64,000 nucleotides of DNA, taken from Pseudomonas viridiflava. Lineage in GTDB: Bacteria > Pseudomonadota > Gammaproteobacteria > Pseudomonadales > Pseudomonadaceae. The stretch is taken from positions 186,001 to 250,000 of the forward strand of contig NZ_UWFA01000500.1 of NCBI RefSeq assembly GCF_900601905.1, in the 5' to 3' direction. Below the pieces are notes generated by a model. The model made no database searches, was not told the origin of the DNA, and saw only the letters and a list, made by a program, of their open reading frames with translations. Every line of letters starts with the position of its first letter. Position 1 is the stretch's first letter. Made by a program: the position numbers and the translations under genes. Positions 37,032 through 46,007 of this stretch are shown one piece after another.

Positions 37032-38017
37032 GTAGGGGTCTCGGCCATCTGATAGGCGGTGTGCAGGGCGACTTGCAGGCTGCCGGTGTCGATCTTGCCG
37101 CTGCCTGCCAGATCCAGGGCGGTGCCGTGATCGACAGAAGTGCGAACAATCGGCAGGCCCAGCGTCACATTGACTGCCGCGCCGAAACCTTTGTACTTCA
37201 GCACGGGCAGGCCCTGATCGTGGTACATCGCCAGCACTGCGTCGCAGTGCTCCAGATATTTGGGGGTAAACAGAGTGTCGGCAGGCAACGGGCCGCGTAG
37301 ATCAAGGCCCTCGCTGCGCAAGCGCTCCAGGGCAGGTTCGATGATGTCGATTTCTTCGCGGCCCAGATGCCCGCTTTCACCGGCGTGGGGGTTGAGCCCG
37401 CAAACCAGGATACGCGGCTTGGGAATACCGAATTTGTTGACCAGATCGGCGTGCAGAATGCGCGTCACCCGCTCCAGCCGCTCGCTGGTGATCGCGTCGG
37501 CCACCTCGCGCAGCGGCAAGTGCGTGGTCACCAGCGCAACCCGCAGGTCGCCGGTGGCCAGCATCATCACCACTTGGTCGGTGTGGGTCAGCTCGGCCAG
37601 AAATTCGGTGTGTCCGGAAAAGGCGTTACCGCCTTCATTGATCACGCCCTTGTGCACGGGGGCGGTGATCATGCCGGCGAAACTGCCATCCATGCAGCCT
37701 TGCCCGGCGCGGGTGAGTGTTTCCAGAACGAAGGCGCCATTGGCCTTGTTCAAATGCCCGGTGACCACCGGTGCGAGCAGCGGTGTATCCCAGACATAAA
37801 GGCTGCCTGCAGGGGCTGGCGCGTCGGGGAAAGCATCCGGGGTAACGCGAATCAGGTCGACAGCCACGCCCAGCTGTGCGGCCCGCTCGGTGAGCAGGTC
37901 GCAGCTGGTAATGGCAATCAGGGGGTGCGGCTGAGGCTGGGTGGCGAGTAGCAGGCACAGGTCAGGACCAATGCCGGCCGGCTCGCCGGGTGTCAGTGCG
38001 AAACGCTTTGGTTTCAC
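37028..38017 (-). CDS. pdxA: 4-hydroxythreonine-4-phosphate dehydrogenase PdxA
   Basis: A 329-residue enzyme of the isocitrate/isopropylmalate dehydrogenase-like superfamily. MKPKRFALTPGEPAGIGPDL begins it; the metal-binding histidines are expected in FSGHTEFLAEL, GLNPHAGESGHLG and AMYHDQGLPVLK, all present. It oxidises 4-phosphohydroxy-L-threonine in pyridoxal-5'-phosphate synthesis. It overlaps surA upstream and rsmA downstream by four bases each, as part of the lptD-surA-pdxA-rsmA-apaG-apaH transcription unit. Confidence 0.97.
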   Translation of the reverse strand: MKPKRFALTPGEPAGIGPDLCLLLATQPQPHPLIAITSCDLLTERAAQLGVAVDLIRVTPDAFPDAPAPAGSLYVWDTPLLAPVVTGHLNKANGAFVLETLTRAGQGCMDGSFAGMITAPVHKGVINEGGNAFSGHTEFLAELTHTDQVVMMLATGDLRVALVTTHLPLREVADAITSERLERVTRILHADLVNKFGIPKPRILVCGLNPHAGESGHLGREEIDIIEPALERLRSEGLDLRGPLPADTLFTPKYLEHCDAVLAMYHDQGLPVLKYKGFGAAVNVTLGLPIVRTSVDHGTALDLAGSGKIDTGSLQVALHTAYQMAETPT

Positions 38018-39342
38018 TGTGCAGCCTTGTCAGCGCCAGGCAGTTTGATCTCTACATACGCTTCGTCACGGATCTGACGCAGCCATGTCTGCAGCTCTTC
38101 GTCGTACTTGCGGTTACGCAACGCCATAAGCGCTTGCTGGTCGCGAGCCTGATCGGTGGCGTCAGTGGAGCGACGGCCGAGAACTTCCAGAACATGCCAG
38201 CCATAGTTGGTCTTGAAAGGCTTGGACAAGGTGCCTTGCGGCGTCTCGTTCATGACCTGACGGAACTCTGGAACCAGCGAGTTGGGGTCAACCCAGTTCA
38301 GGTCACCGCCGTTAAGCGCCGAGCCCGGGTCTTCCGAGAAGCTCTTGGCCAGGGTAGCGAAGTCATCGCCATCCTTGATGCGGTCGTAAATCTTCTGCGC
38401 CAGACGCTTGGTTTCTTCTTCGCTGCGGATTTCGCTTGGCTTGATCAGGATGTGACGCACGTGAACTTCGTCGCGCATCTGTGCCTGACCCTGACCGCCG
38501 CGTTTTTCCAGCAGCTTGAGGATGATGTAACCGCCAGGGGTGCGCGCAGGAGGGGTGATGTCACCCACCGGCATCGAGCCCAGCATGTCGCCGAATGGAG
38601 GCGGCAGCTGTGCAGCTTTACGCCAGCCCATGTCGCCGCCTTCCAGCGCACTTTCGCTTGCTGAGTTGGCGATTGCCGCCTGACCAAAGTCAGCGCCTTG
38701 CTTGAGCTTGCCGTATAGATCCTGAGCCTTGCGTGCAGCGGCCTGGATCTGGTCCGACGAAGCGCTGTCCGGCGTTGCGATCAGAATGTTGGCGAGGTGG
38801 AATTCCTCGGACAGTTGAGCTTTGCCCTGACCCGAAGCCAGGAAGTTTTTCACTTCCTGCTCCGACACCTGGATACGTTCGGCAACCCGGCGCTGACGCA
38901 CCCGGCTGATGACCATTTCCCGGCGAACCTGCTCGCGTGCATCGTTGAACGACAGGCCGTCACGTGACAACGCGGCGCGGAACTGTTCCACGCTCATGTT
39001 GTTGCGCTCGGCAATGGTACCGATCGCCTGGTTCAGCTCTTCGTCAGTGATGCGAATGCCGGAACGCTCGCCCATCTGCAACTGCAGGTTTTCCAGGATC
39101 AGACGATCCAGGACCTGTGGTTGCAGCGCTTCGGCAGGCGGAACACCCGAGCCGCGCTTGGCGATGGTCTGTTGAACCTCGCGGACACGCTGGTCCATCT
39201 GGCTCTTCATGATCACGTCGTTGTCGACGATGGCCACCACGCTGTCGAGCGGTTGAACCGCAGCCTGCGCTGCGGTCCCCAGGAGTAACGCGCCCAGCAT
39301 CAGCGGGCGCAGACAATCAGAAAGCTTGGTCTTCACGTTCAC
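38014..39342 (-). CDS. surA: Periplasmic chaperone/peptidyl-prolyl isomerase SurA
   Basis: A 442-residue exported protein. The signal peptide (about residues 1-27, PLMLGALLLGTAAQAAV) is followed by the N-terminal chaperone domain starting LDSVVAIVDNDVIMKSQMDQ, then two parvulin domains (about 180-280 and 290-390; the second has VRHILIKPSEIRSEEET and FSEDPGSALNGGDLNWVDP). SurA escorts outer-membrane beta-barrel proteins to the BAM complex, LptD among them. The gene overlaps the end of lptD by 26 bases, linking synthesis of chaperone and client. Confidence 0.97.
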   Translation of the reverse strand: MNVKTKLSDCLRPLMLGALLLGTAAQAAVQPLDSVVAIVDNDVIMKSQMDQRVREVQQTIAKRGSGVPPAEALQPQVLDRLILENLQLQMGERSGIRITDEELNQAIGTIAERNNMSVEQFRAALSRDGLSFNDAREQVRREMVISRVRQRRVAERIQVSEQEVKNFLASGQGKAQLSEEFHLANILIATPDSASSDQIQAAARKAQDLYGKLKQGADFGQAAIANSASESALEGGDMGWRKAAQLPPPFGDMLGSMPVGDITPPARTPGGYIILKLLEKRGGQGQAQMRDEVHVRHILIKPSEIRSEEETKRLAQKIYDRIKDGDDFATLAKSFSEDPGSALNGGDLNWVDPNSLVPEFRQVMNETPQGTLSKPFKTNYGWHVLEVLGRRSTDATDQARDQQALMALRNRKYDEELQTWLRQIRDEAYVEIKLPGADKAAQ

Positions 39343-42100
39343 GATAACCTTGAATGCCTTTGTCGAGGAAGCTCTCTACTTTGGCGCCGGTAACGCCACC
39401 AAGTCCCTTCAACACAATTTGTAGGAATACGCCGCGGTCGCCTTTTTCGTTCTCAGGGGCTTCCTGGCTGAACTCGTCGTAGTCGATCCAGTAACGGCTG
39501 ATCAGGCGCAGTTTCCAGCAGCAGTTGTCATATTCGAAACCACCAAAGGCTTCGATAGTACGATTGCGGTTGTAGTCGAACTGCCAGCGGCTGATCGCGC
39601 TCCACTGCGGCACGATTGGCCAGATGACCGAGAAATCGTGCTGCTGGATCTTGTAGTAGTCCTTCACGTAACCCGGTTGACCCGGTGTGCCGTAATCCCC
39701 GCCACCTACGCTCCAGCGACCGGTGTTCTGGTCGTAACGGACCAGGTCATTACGGTAGCGGTAGCCGAGGTTGACGATCTTGTTCGGATTGTCTTCAGGC
39801 TGGTAGCGGAACATCGCGCTGCCCGAACGGGTGCTGCGGCTGTCCGGATCCCAGTTGAAGTCCGAATTCACACGCCAGTCGCGGTTGAAGCGGTATTCGT
39901 ATTCCAGCGCGTAAGGCGAGACGTTCGCTTGTGCGTCGTCGCGATCCTTGAACACCACGCCCGGCAATTGAACTTCACGATCCTTGAAGTACAGCGCCTG
40001 ACCGATGCTGAAGCGTTGGCGTTCGAAGCCGTTGTCTTCGATCCAGCGGTTGGTCACGCCCAGCGACAGCTTGTTCTCGTCACCGATGCGGTCGGAGCCG
40101 ACGAAACGGTTATCGCGGAACAGCGAGGCGTAGTTGAACGTGGTCTCGGCGCTGTCGAAGACCGGAATGTCGGTCTGATCTTTCTCGGGAACATAGAGAT
40201 AGAACAGGCGCGGTTCCAGGGTCTGGCGATAGTTGTTGCCGAACCATTGGGTATTGCGGTCGAAGTACAGGCCGCTGTCGACGCTGAAGATTGGCACGCT
40301 GCGGCTCTGGCTGCTGCTGAACTCTTCGTCGGCGAGCAGGGTGGTCTTGCCACGGCTGTCCAGGTCCAGATCGTACTGGGTGTAGACGTATTTCAGCTTC
40401 GGCGTCAGGAAACCGTAGGTCCAGTTCATCGGCAGACTGACCGATGGAGCCAGGTTCAGACGGTCGCCGTTGGCGCGGGCCAGACCCGCGACGTTGTTGT
40501 CCAGACGCGATGCCACATTACCGTCACGGTCAACAAAGGTGCCTTGGCGCAGGTCGCGATCAAAGCGTACCGCTTCGGTCTGATAATCGAACTGCAGGCC
40601 AGCCGGGTTGTAGGGCAGGGAACCGTTGAAGGTAATCTGCGGCAGACGATCATAAGGCGTGATGTTCGACACCGTTGCCAGCTTGTAGGCCTGGGCGTTG
40701 AACACCGCTGCGAAGTTATCGCCGCGGTAGGTCAGGGAGCCCTGCTGGTTCAGGAAATCAGTGGACTCGACACCGATCTGATCGGTCTCCAGATCCTGGA
40801 AGTAGTACGGGTCGCTGATGTCGGTGTAATCGACCTTGGTCATCCAGCGCGAGTCCAGACCGCCCTTGTGCTGCCAGTTCATCATCCAGCGCGTGTCTTT
40901 ATAGTCACTCTGGAGTTTGCGATCGTCATCGTCGTCGTTGAGGTACGCGCCGCCGACCTGACCTTCGCTGCTTTTGGTCAGGTAACGGAATTCGCCTTCC
41001 ATCAACATGCCGCGCTTGCTCATGTAACGAGGATAGAGCGTGGCATCGTAGTTCGGTGCGAGGTTGAAGTAGTACGGCGTAACCAGCATCAGGCCGGTGT
41101 CGCTGCTGGTGCCAATCGATGGCGGCAGGAAACCTGACTGGCGACGGTCGTCGATCGGGAAGTAGATATACGGCGTGTACAGAACCGGTATGTCTTTGAC
41201 CCGAAGGGTTGCGTTGGTCGCGGTGCCGAAACCGGTGGCCGGGTTCAGCGTGATGTTGTTGCCCTTGAGGGTCCACGCATTGCTGTTGGGTTCGCACGTG
41301 GTGTACGTGCCGTCCTTCAGACGAATGATCGCGTTCTCGGCACGTTTGGCGTACAGCGCGTTGCCGCGGATGTTCGACTTGTGCAGGACATATTCGGCGT
41401 TGTCGATCTGGGCTTCGCCAGTATCGAGCTGCAGTTCGGCGTGGTCGCCAACGATCAGGGCGCCGTTGTCGCGCAGACGGACGTCGCCGTTGAGCTCACC
41501 ACGGTTTTCAGCCTGATAGAGGCTCGCTTCCTGAGCCTGGACCTGCATGCTGCCCTGACGCATGACCACGTCACCGGCCAGCGAGGCCACTTGCTGTTCC
41601 TGCTCGTAGCGCGACGCCTTGGCTCCGATGAACATCGGTGCTTCTTTCATCGGCGTCTTGTCGTCCATGCCCGGACGAATCGGCTCGATATAGGCACCCG
41701 AGCAATACGGGCCGGTTTCGGCCAGTTGTGCAGGGGTCAGCTGTTCACGAGGAACCCAGTCGAGGTGGCTGTAGTCAGCACTGCGCGACTTCAGGCCGCG
41801 GCCTTTGGCTTCGGTGACCAGCTTGGCCGTCGGCGCGGCTGATTCACTACTGACGGTGGAGCCGCTGTCCGAAGTGACCGTGCCATTGGAGCTGACCGAC
41901 GTCGCGCTATGCACGGGACGCGGGGGCAACTCGACAGCATTGGATTTCGGCGCACAATCCCAGGCACCCGAAGCAGAGACTGAGCAGTCATACTGTTCCG
42001 CGGCGACCACGAATGGAACGGCCAGAGGTTGCATCGCCAGCAAACTGCCAGTTACGAGCAACGGAAATTTTTTACGAAACGCGGGGGATTTCAATGCCAT
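39317..42100 (-). CDS. lptD: LPS-assembly outer-membrane protein LptD
   Basis: A 927-residue outer-membrane protein. After a signal peptide ending about residue 33 (FVVAAEQYDC) comes a long Ser/Thr/Pro-rich linker, then an OstA-like periplasmic jelly-roll domain (about 165-310, e.g. VASLAGDVVMRQGSMQVQAQ) and a large 26-strand-type beta-barrel (from about 320). Cysteines at the N-terminus and the CC pair in YDNCCWKLRL near the C-terminus are positioned for the inter-domain disulfides that activate LptD. With LptE it inserts lipopolysaccharide into the outer leaflet. It is the first gene of the lptD-apaH unit and is divergent from amgK. Confidence 0.96.
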   Translation of the reverse strand: MALKSPAFRKKFPLLVTGSLLAMQPLAVPFVVAAEQYDCSVSASGAWDCAPKSNAVELPPRPVHSATSVSSNGTVTSDSGSTVSSESAAPTAKLVTEAKGRGLKSRSADYSHLDWVPREQLTPAQLAETGPYCSGAYIEPIRPGMDDKTPMKEAPMFIGAKASRYEQEQQVASLAGDVVMRQGSMQVQAQEASLYQAENRGELNGDVRLRDNGALIVGDHAELQLDTGEAQIDNAEYVLHKSNIRGNALYAKRAENAIIRLKDGTYTTCEPNSNAWTLKGNNITLNPATGFGTATNATLRVKDIPVLYTPYIYFPIDDRRQSGFLPPSIGTSSDTGLMLVTPYYFNLAPNYDATLYPRYMSKRGMLMEGEFRYLTKSSEGQVGGAYLNDDDDDRKLQSDYKDTRWMMNWQHKGGLDSRWMTKVDYTDISDPYYFQDLETDQIGVESTDFLNQQGSLTYRGDNFAAVFNAQAYKLATVSNITPYDRLPQITFNGSLPYNPAGLQFDYQTEAVRFDRDLRQGTFVDRDGNVASRLDNNVAGLARANGDRLNLAPSVSLPMNWTYGFLTPKLKYVYTQYDLDLDSRGKTTLLADEEFSSSQSRSVPIFSVDSGLYFDRNTQWFGNNYRQTLEPRLFYLYVPEKDQTDIPVFDSAETTFNYASLFRDNRFVGSDRIGDENKLSLGVTNRWIEDNGFERQRFSIGQALYFKDREVQLPGVVFKDRDDAQANVSPYALEYEYRFNRDWRVNSDFNWDPDSRSTRSGSAMFRYQPEDNPNKIVNLGYRYRNDLVRYDQNTGRWSVGGGDYGTPGQPGYVKDYYKIQQHDFSVIWPIVPQWSAISRWQFDYNRNRTIEAFGGFEYDNCCWKLRLISRYWIDYDEFSQEAPENEKGDRGVFLQIVLKGLGGVTGAKVESFLDKGIQGYREREDQAF

Positions 42101-42229
42101 CTTATTAGTCCGGGCTTCCTGCGCGCCATCTGCCCGCGGGGGGGCCGCACGCCTCTCGATGGGCTGAAAAAGATGTCGGATAATAAAGCATGACCCGCTT
42201 GACGGCTAGCGCCGTCGGAGACCCTAGCA

Positions 42230-43255
42230 ATGCCAGATCAAGATGTACGCCTGCAACACCTCAAACTTTGGCTCGATGAGCAACTGCCAGCGCTGTTTGC
42301 TGCTCAGGGCTGGGGCGCAATACCCCCGGCCACGTTGACTGCGGCCAGTAGCGACGCCAGTTTCCGGCGTTACTTCCGTTGGCAGGGTGGTGAGCAAACT
42401 TTTATTGTGATGGACGCGCCGCCACCTCAGGAAAACTGCAAACCGTTCGTGGATATCGCCCGTTTGCTGCAAAAAACCGGGATCAATGTTCCACAAATTT
42501 ATGCCGAAGACCTTGAGCGAGGCTTTTTGCTGCTCAATGATCTGGGCAGAAAAACCTATCTGGATGTGATCGATACAGAGAATGCCGATCAGTTGTTCGC
42601 CGATGCCTTCGAGGCGCTGCTGGCTTACCAGCAACTGCCCATGGACGCGCCACTGCCGAGCTACGACGTAGCGCTGCTGCGTCGCGAGCTGGAGTTGTTT
42701 CCAGAGTGGTATGTGCGCAAACATCTGGGCATCGAGCTGGATGAGCAGCAGGTCGCCCTTTGGCAGCAGGTCAGCGAACAGTTGATCGACAGCGCCCTGG
42801 CGCAACCCAAGGTGCTGGTGCACCGCGATTACATGCCGCGCAACCTGATGCTGAGCGAGCCCAACCCTGGCGTGCTGGATTTTCAGGATGCGGTGTATGG
42901 CCCGGTTACTTACGACGTGACCTGCCTGTTCAAGGATGCGTTTCTCAGTTGGCCCGAGGCGCGAGTACAAGCCTGGCTGGAACTCTATTGGGGCCGCGCG
43001 CGCGCGCTGGGCATCCCGGTTCAGGATGACTTCGCCGAGTTTCTGCGCGCCAGCGACTTGATGGGCGTGCAACGGCATTTGAAAGTCATCGGGATTTTTG
43101 CGCGGATCTGTCATCGGGACGGCAAACCACGTTACCTGGCCGATGTGCCACGTTTCTTTGCTTATATAGAAGCGGTGCTGGCGCGGCGTCCGGAGTTGGC
43201 AGCGTTGGGGCAGTTGCTCAACAGCCTGAATCCACCGTCGAAGCAAACGGTATGA
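42230..43255 (+). CDS. amgK: N-acetylmuramate/N-acetylglucosamine kinase AmgK
   Basis: A 341-residue aminoglycoside-phosphotransferase-fold kinase. The catalytic loop HRDYMPRNLM starts at His198 (Asp200 as base), with LDFQDAVYGP providing the metal-binding Asp. In pseudomonads the amgK-murU pair forms a salvage route in which AmgK phosphorylates the anomeric position of recovered MurNAc (and GlcNAc), bypassing de novo UDP-MurNAc synthesis and lowering fosfomycin sensitivity. murU follows after 63 bases. GGAG lies nine bases before the ATG. The gene is divergent from lptD, with a 129-base shared promoter region. Confidence 0.92.
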   Translation: MPDQDVRLQHLKLWLDEQLPALFAAQGWGAIPPATLTAASSDASFRRYFRWQGGEQTFIVMDAPPPQENCKPFVDIARLLQKTGINVPQIYAEDLERGFLLLNDLGRKTYLDVIDTENADQLFADAFEALLAYQQLPMDAPLPSYDVALLRRELELFPEWYVRKHLGIELDEQQVALWQQVSEQLIDSALAQPKVLVHRDYMPRNLMLSEPNPGVLDFQDAVYGPVTYDVTCLFKDAFLSWPEARVQAWLELYWGRARALGIPVQDDFAEFLRASDLMGVQRHLKVIGIFARICHRDGKPRYLADVPRFFAYIEAVLARRPELAALGQLLNSLNPPSKQTV

Positions 43256-43318
43256 ATCACGCGACCTTGTAGAGGTCATCATTAGAATAAGGTTATCGAT
43301 TGTGTTGACGAGGCATGT

Positions 43319-43990
43319 ATGAAAGCGATGATTCTCGCTGCCGGAAAAGGCGAACGGATGCGCCCGTTGACCCTGCATACCCCCAAGCCGCTGGTCAGGG
43401 CGGGCGGTGTGCCGCTGATTGAATATCACCTGGGTGCCCTGCGCGAGGCGGGGTTCGATCAAGTCGTGATCAACCACGCCTGGCTTGGGCAGCAGATCGA
43501 GGATCACTTGGGTGACGGCGAGCGCTTTGGTCTGCGTATTGCCTTTTCGCCCGAAGGTGAGCCGCTGGAAACCGGGGGCGGCATTTACCGGGCGCTGCCC
43601 TTGCTGGGCGACGAGCCGTTCATGGTGGTCAATGGCGACATCTGGACCGACTACCCTTTTGGCGCGTTGCAGGTGCCGATCAAGGGGTTGGCGCATCTGG
43701 TGCTGATCGACAATCCCGCGCATCACCCTGAGGGCGATTTTTCATTGATCGACGGACAGGTGCACGATTCTCCACAGCCGGGCACAAGGCTCACCTACAG
43801 CGGCATCGCGGTGTTGCATCCCAAACTGTTTGCCGATTGCCAGGCGGGGGCATTCAAGCTGGCGCCCTTGTTGCGTGCTGCCATGGAGCAAGGGCAGGTG
43901 ACGGGTGAGCACTTCACTGGGCGTTGGGTTGATGTTGGCACCCACGAGCGTCTGGCTGAAGTCGAGCGGTTGCTCGTGGCGGGTCGCTGA
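43319..43990 (+). CDS. murU: N-acetylmuramate alpha-1-phosphate uridylyltransferase MurU
   Basis: A 223-residue nucleotidyltransferase with the sugar-nucleotide transferase signature MKAMILAAGKGERMRPLTLH followed by TPKPLV, and the metal-binding region VVNGDIWTDYP. It joins MurNAc-1-phosphate from AmgK to UTP, giving UDP-MurNAc for new peptidoglycan. It is paired with amgK in the known cell-wall recycling bypass of Pseudomonas. The DnaJ-domain gene starts at the base after its stop. Confidence 0.94.
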   Translation: MKAMILAAGKGERMRPLTLHTPKPLVRAGGVPLIEYHLGALREAGFDQVVINHAWLGQQIEDHLGDGERFGLRIAFSPEGEPLETGGGIYRALPLLGDEPFMVVNGDIWTDYPFGALQVPIKGLAHLVLIDNPAHHPEGDFSLIDGQVHDSPQPGTRLTYSGIAVLHPKLFADCQAGAFKLAPLLRAAMEQGQVTGEHFTGRWVDVGTHERLAEVERLLVAGR

Positions 43991-44755
43991 GTGCTCTGGC
44001 CAGGCACAGTGCTGGGGGCAGGCGCAGGTTTTGCCATTGCCAGTATTCCCGGCGCGTTACTGGGAGCCTTGCTGGGGCAGGCGCTGGATCGGCGTCTGGC
44101 CCTGCACAGTTGGGCGCAGTTGCGCGAGCGTCTGGCGGGCCGGGAGATGCCTCGGGATGACGAGCTGCTGTTCGTGCTCTTGGGGCGTCTGGCGAAATGC
44201 GATGGCCGGGTGGTGGATCAGCATATTCAGCAGGCCCGCGTCGAAATGGGCCGCCTGGACATGAGTGAGGCGGCGCAGCGTCGGGCCATTGCGGCGTTCA
44301 ATCGTGGCAAGGACGGCCGTGACAGCCTGCGCGGCTTTTTGACTTCACGCAAAACCCAGCCCCATGCCGCCGAAGGTCTGTTGCGTGCCTGCTGGCGCAT
44401 GGCTTGGGCAAAAGGCAAACCGTCCCGTGCGGAGCGGGAGCTGATTGTGTTGTGGGGCAAGTGGCTTGGCTGGTCGGCAGCCAAAGTCGAAGCCTTGGCT
44501 GCCGAGCATGAGCCAGCGAGAAAGCCTTTGGCTAATAGCGGCAACAACTATCAGCAGGCGCTGAAATTATTGGGCGTGGAATCCGACAGTGAACCAGCGC
44601 ACATCAAGCGCGCTTATCGTCGCCTGTTGAGCCGTCATCACCCCGACAAAATTGCCGGGTCCGGCGCGAGCCAGGTGCAGGTCCGCGATGCCACTGATCG
44701 AACTCAGGATCTGCATAACGCCTACAAAGTGATCAGGAATCGACGCGGGTTTTGA
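43991..44755 (+). CDS. djlA: DjlA-like membrane-anchored DnaJ co-chaperone
   Basis: A 254-residue protein. One glycine-rich membrane helix (about 5-30, GTVLGAGAGFAIASIPGALLG) is followed by a TerB-like helical domain (about 55-160, FVLLGRLAKCDGRVVDQHIQ) and a C-terminal J-domain (about 185-254) with HPD in RLLSRHHPDKIAGSG. This is the DjlA layout, which recruits DnaK at the inner membrane. The start is a GTG right after the murU stop, so expression probably depends on murU translation. Confidence 0.88.
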   Translation: MLWPGTVLGAGAGFAIASIPGALLGALLGQALDRRLALHSWAQLRERLAGREMPRDDELLFVLLGRLAKCDGRVVDQHIQQARVEMGRLDMSEAAQRRAIAAFNRGKDGRDSLRGFLTSRKTQPHAAEGLLRACWRMAWAKGKPSRAERELIVLWGKWLGWSAAKVEALAAEHEPARKPLANSGNNYQQALKLLGVESDSEPAHIKRAYRRLLSRHHPDKIAGSGASQVQVRDATDRTQDLHNAYKVIRNRRGF

Positions 44756-44802
44756 GGGGCCGAGTCTTACGGGGAATCTATGGTGGCCTGCAATGCGTAT
44801 CT

Positions 44803-44830
44803 TGTGGGACCGGCTAAAGCCGGCCCCACA
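44803..44830. repeat. Single REP-like hairpin
   Basis: A short palindrome (tgtgggaccggct / aagccggccccaca) lies in the gap between convergent djlA and the DUF3530 gene. It looks like one solitary REP hairpin, not a doublet, and may help transcription end. Confidence 0.75.
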
Positions 44831-44900
44831 TAGGGCGCATTCCAATTCAGAGAGGGCCGCGCTAGCAGCGTCAGTTGCTACAGAGTTACAACCCGTTGCC

Positions 44901-45887
44901 TCACTCCGCCTCAACCCACCCGCGAACCCTGCGAAACATCTGTTCCTGTTCTGCTGCGCTGTTGCCGGGAATTGCCGTCAGGGTGATCTGATTGAAGCCT
45001 GGCCCTTTCTTGCGCTTGCTGACTTGCAGGCGTTCTTGCGCGGCGTTGCGTGCCAGGGTCTGTTCCTTGTAGACGAAATCCGAGGTTTTCACTTTCAGGG
45101 CGGGGACCAGCTCGATGAGACGCGGCTGCGTATCCAACGGTTCGCGGGCGGTCAGCATGACGAACTTCTGCACCAATGGCGCCTGGCGTTCGCTCAAATA
45201 ACGCGCAGCCCAGTAAGCGCCGCTGCCATGGCCGAGCAACACAATGCTGCGCGCCTTGTTCTGCTGGGCGAAGCTGATCGCGCTTTCGATACGGGCAAAA
45301 ATCTGCTCGGCCTGAGCCTTGGACTGTTCATCGGCTGCTGCTGCGCGGGCGGTTTCTGCCGCTGCTTCTTTCTCTGCTGCTGCGGCCTGGTCAGCTTCGG
45401 TCGGCGCGGCGTCTTTGGGTGAGTCCTTGGGTTTTTCAGCGGCTGCAGCATCAGCGGGCGCGGCCTCGGCTTCCCGCGCCTGACTGTAATCGGCCTGTTG
45501 ATCCGGCAATGTCAGGCTCAGGCTGGCCCAGCCAATGTCTGGAAACTTGCGCCGCAACGGGCCGACAGCACCTGGAGCGTCAGCGGATTCGTCCGCGCCC
45601 GGGATGATGATCACCGCACCCTTGGGGTCTTCAATGTTGGCAGGCTTCCACAACGCCAGAAAGCTGCTGTCGCCCGCCTGTAATTGCTGCTGATCAGCCG
45701 CTGGCAAGCGACTTTCCAGGGCCAGGGCGTCCACTTGCGTACGCGGCAGCAGCGGCGCGCGTTCCACCGTAGGTTCAGCTGGCGTATCTTTGCCCGGGGC
45801 AGGATCAGCCGCCATGACAGGCAACGCACAAGGTAGTATCAGCGCCAGACACAGCGTAGGAAGAATTGTGCGAACGGTGTAGGACAT
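44901..45887 (-). CDS. DUF3530 family exported alpha/beta-hydrolase-like protein
   Basis: A 328-residue protein. A signal peptide (about 1-26, TLCLALILPCALPVMAADP) directs it to the envelope. The hydrolase-type core includes GAVIIIPGADESADAPG and the nucleophile-elbow-like LLGHGSGAYWAARY. An Ala/Glu/Lys/Pro-rich insert of about 60 residues (roughly 138-196) interrupts the fold and is probably an unstructured loop. DUF3530 has no established substrate. It stands alone, convergent with djlA and divergent from agtS. Confidence 0.78.
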   Translation of the reverse strand: MSYTVRTILPTLCLALILPCALPVMAADPAPGKDTPAEPTVERAPLLPRTQVDALALESRLPAADQQQLQAGDSSFLALWKPANIEDPKGAVIIIPGADESADAPGAVGPLRRKFPDIGWASLSLTLPDQQADYSQAREAEAAPADAAAAEKPKDSPKDAAPTEADQAAAAEKEAAAETARAAAADEQSKAQAEQIFARIESAISFAQQNKARSIVLLGHGSGAYWAARYLSERQAPLVQKFVMLTAREPLDTQPRLIELVPALKVKTSDFVYKEQTLARNAAQERLQVSKRKKGPGFNQITLTAIPGNSAAEQEQMFRRVRGWVEAE

Positions 45888-46007
45888 TGAATATTCCAGG
45901 CCAGAAACTATCCCGGCAGACTAATAGGTTGATGCGCGTTTGTCAGGCCCGGGCTTGAGCGTACGCCGCGGGTCCAGAGACTGCACAGAACAGATGGGAA
46001 CCACACT

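Noticed and set aside
39638..41137. 499-codon plus-strand open frame inside lptD
   Set aside because: It is antisense to the lptD barrel region; no ribosome binding site or recognisable domain.
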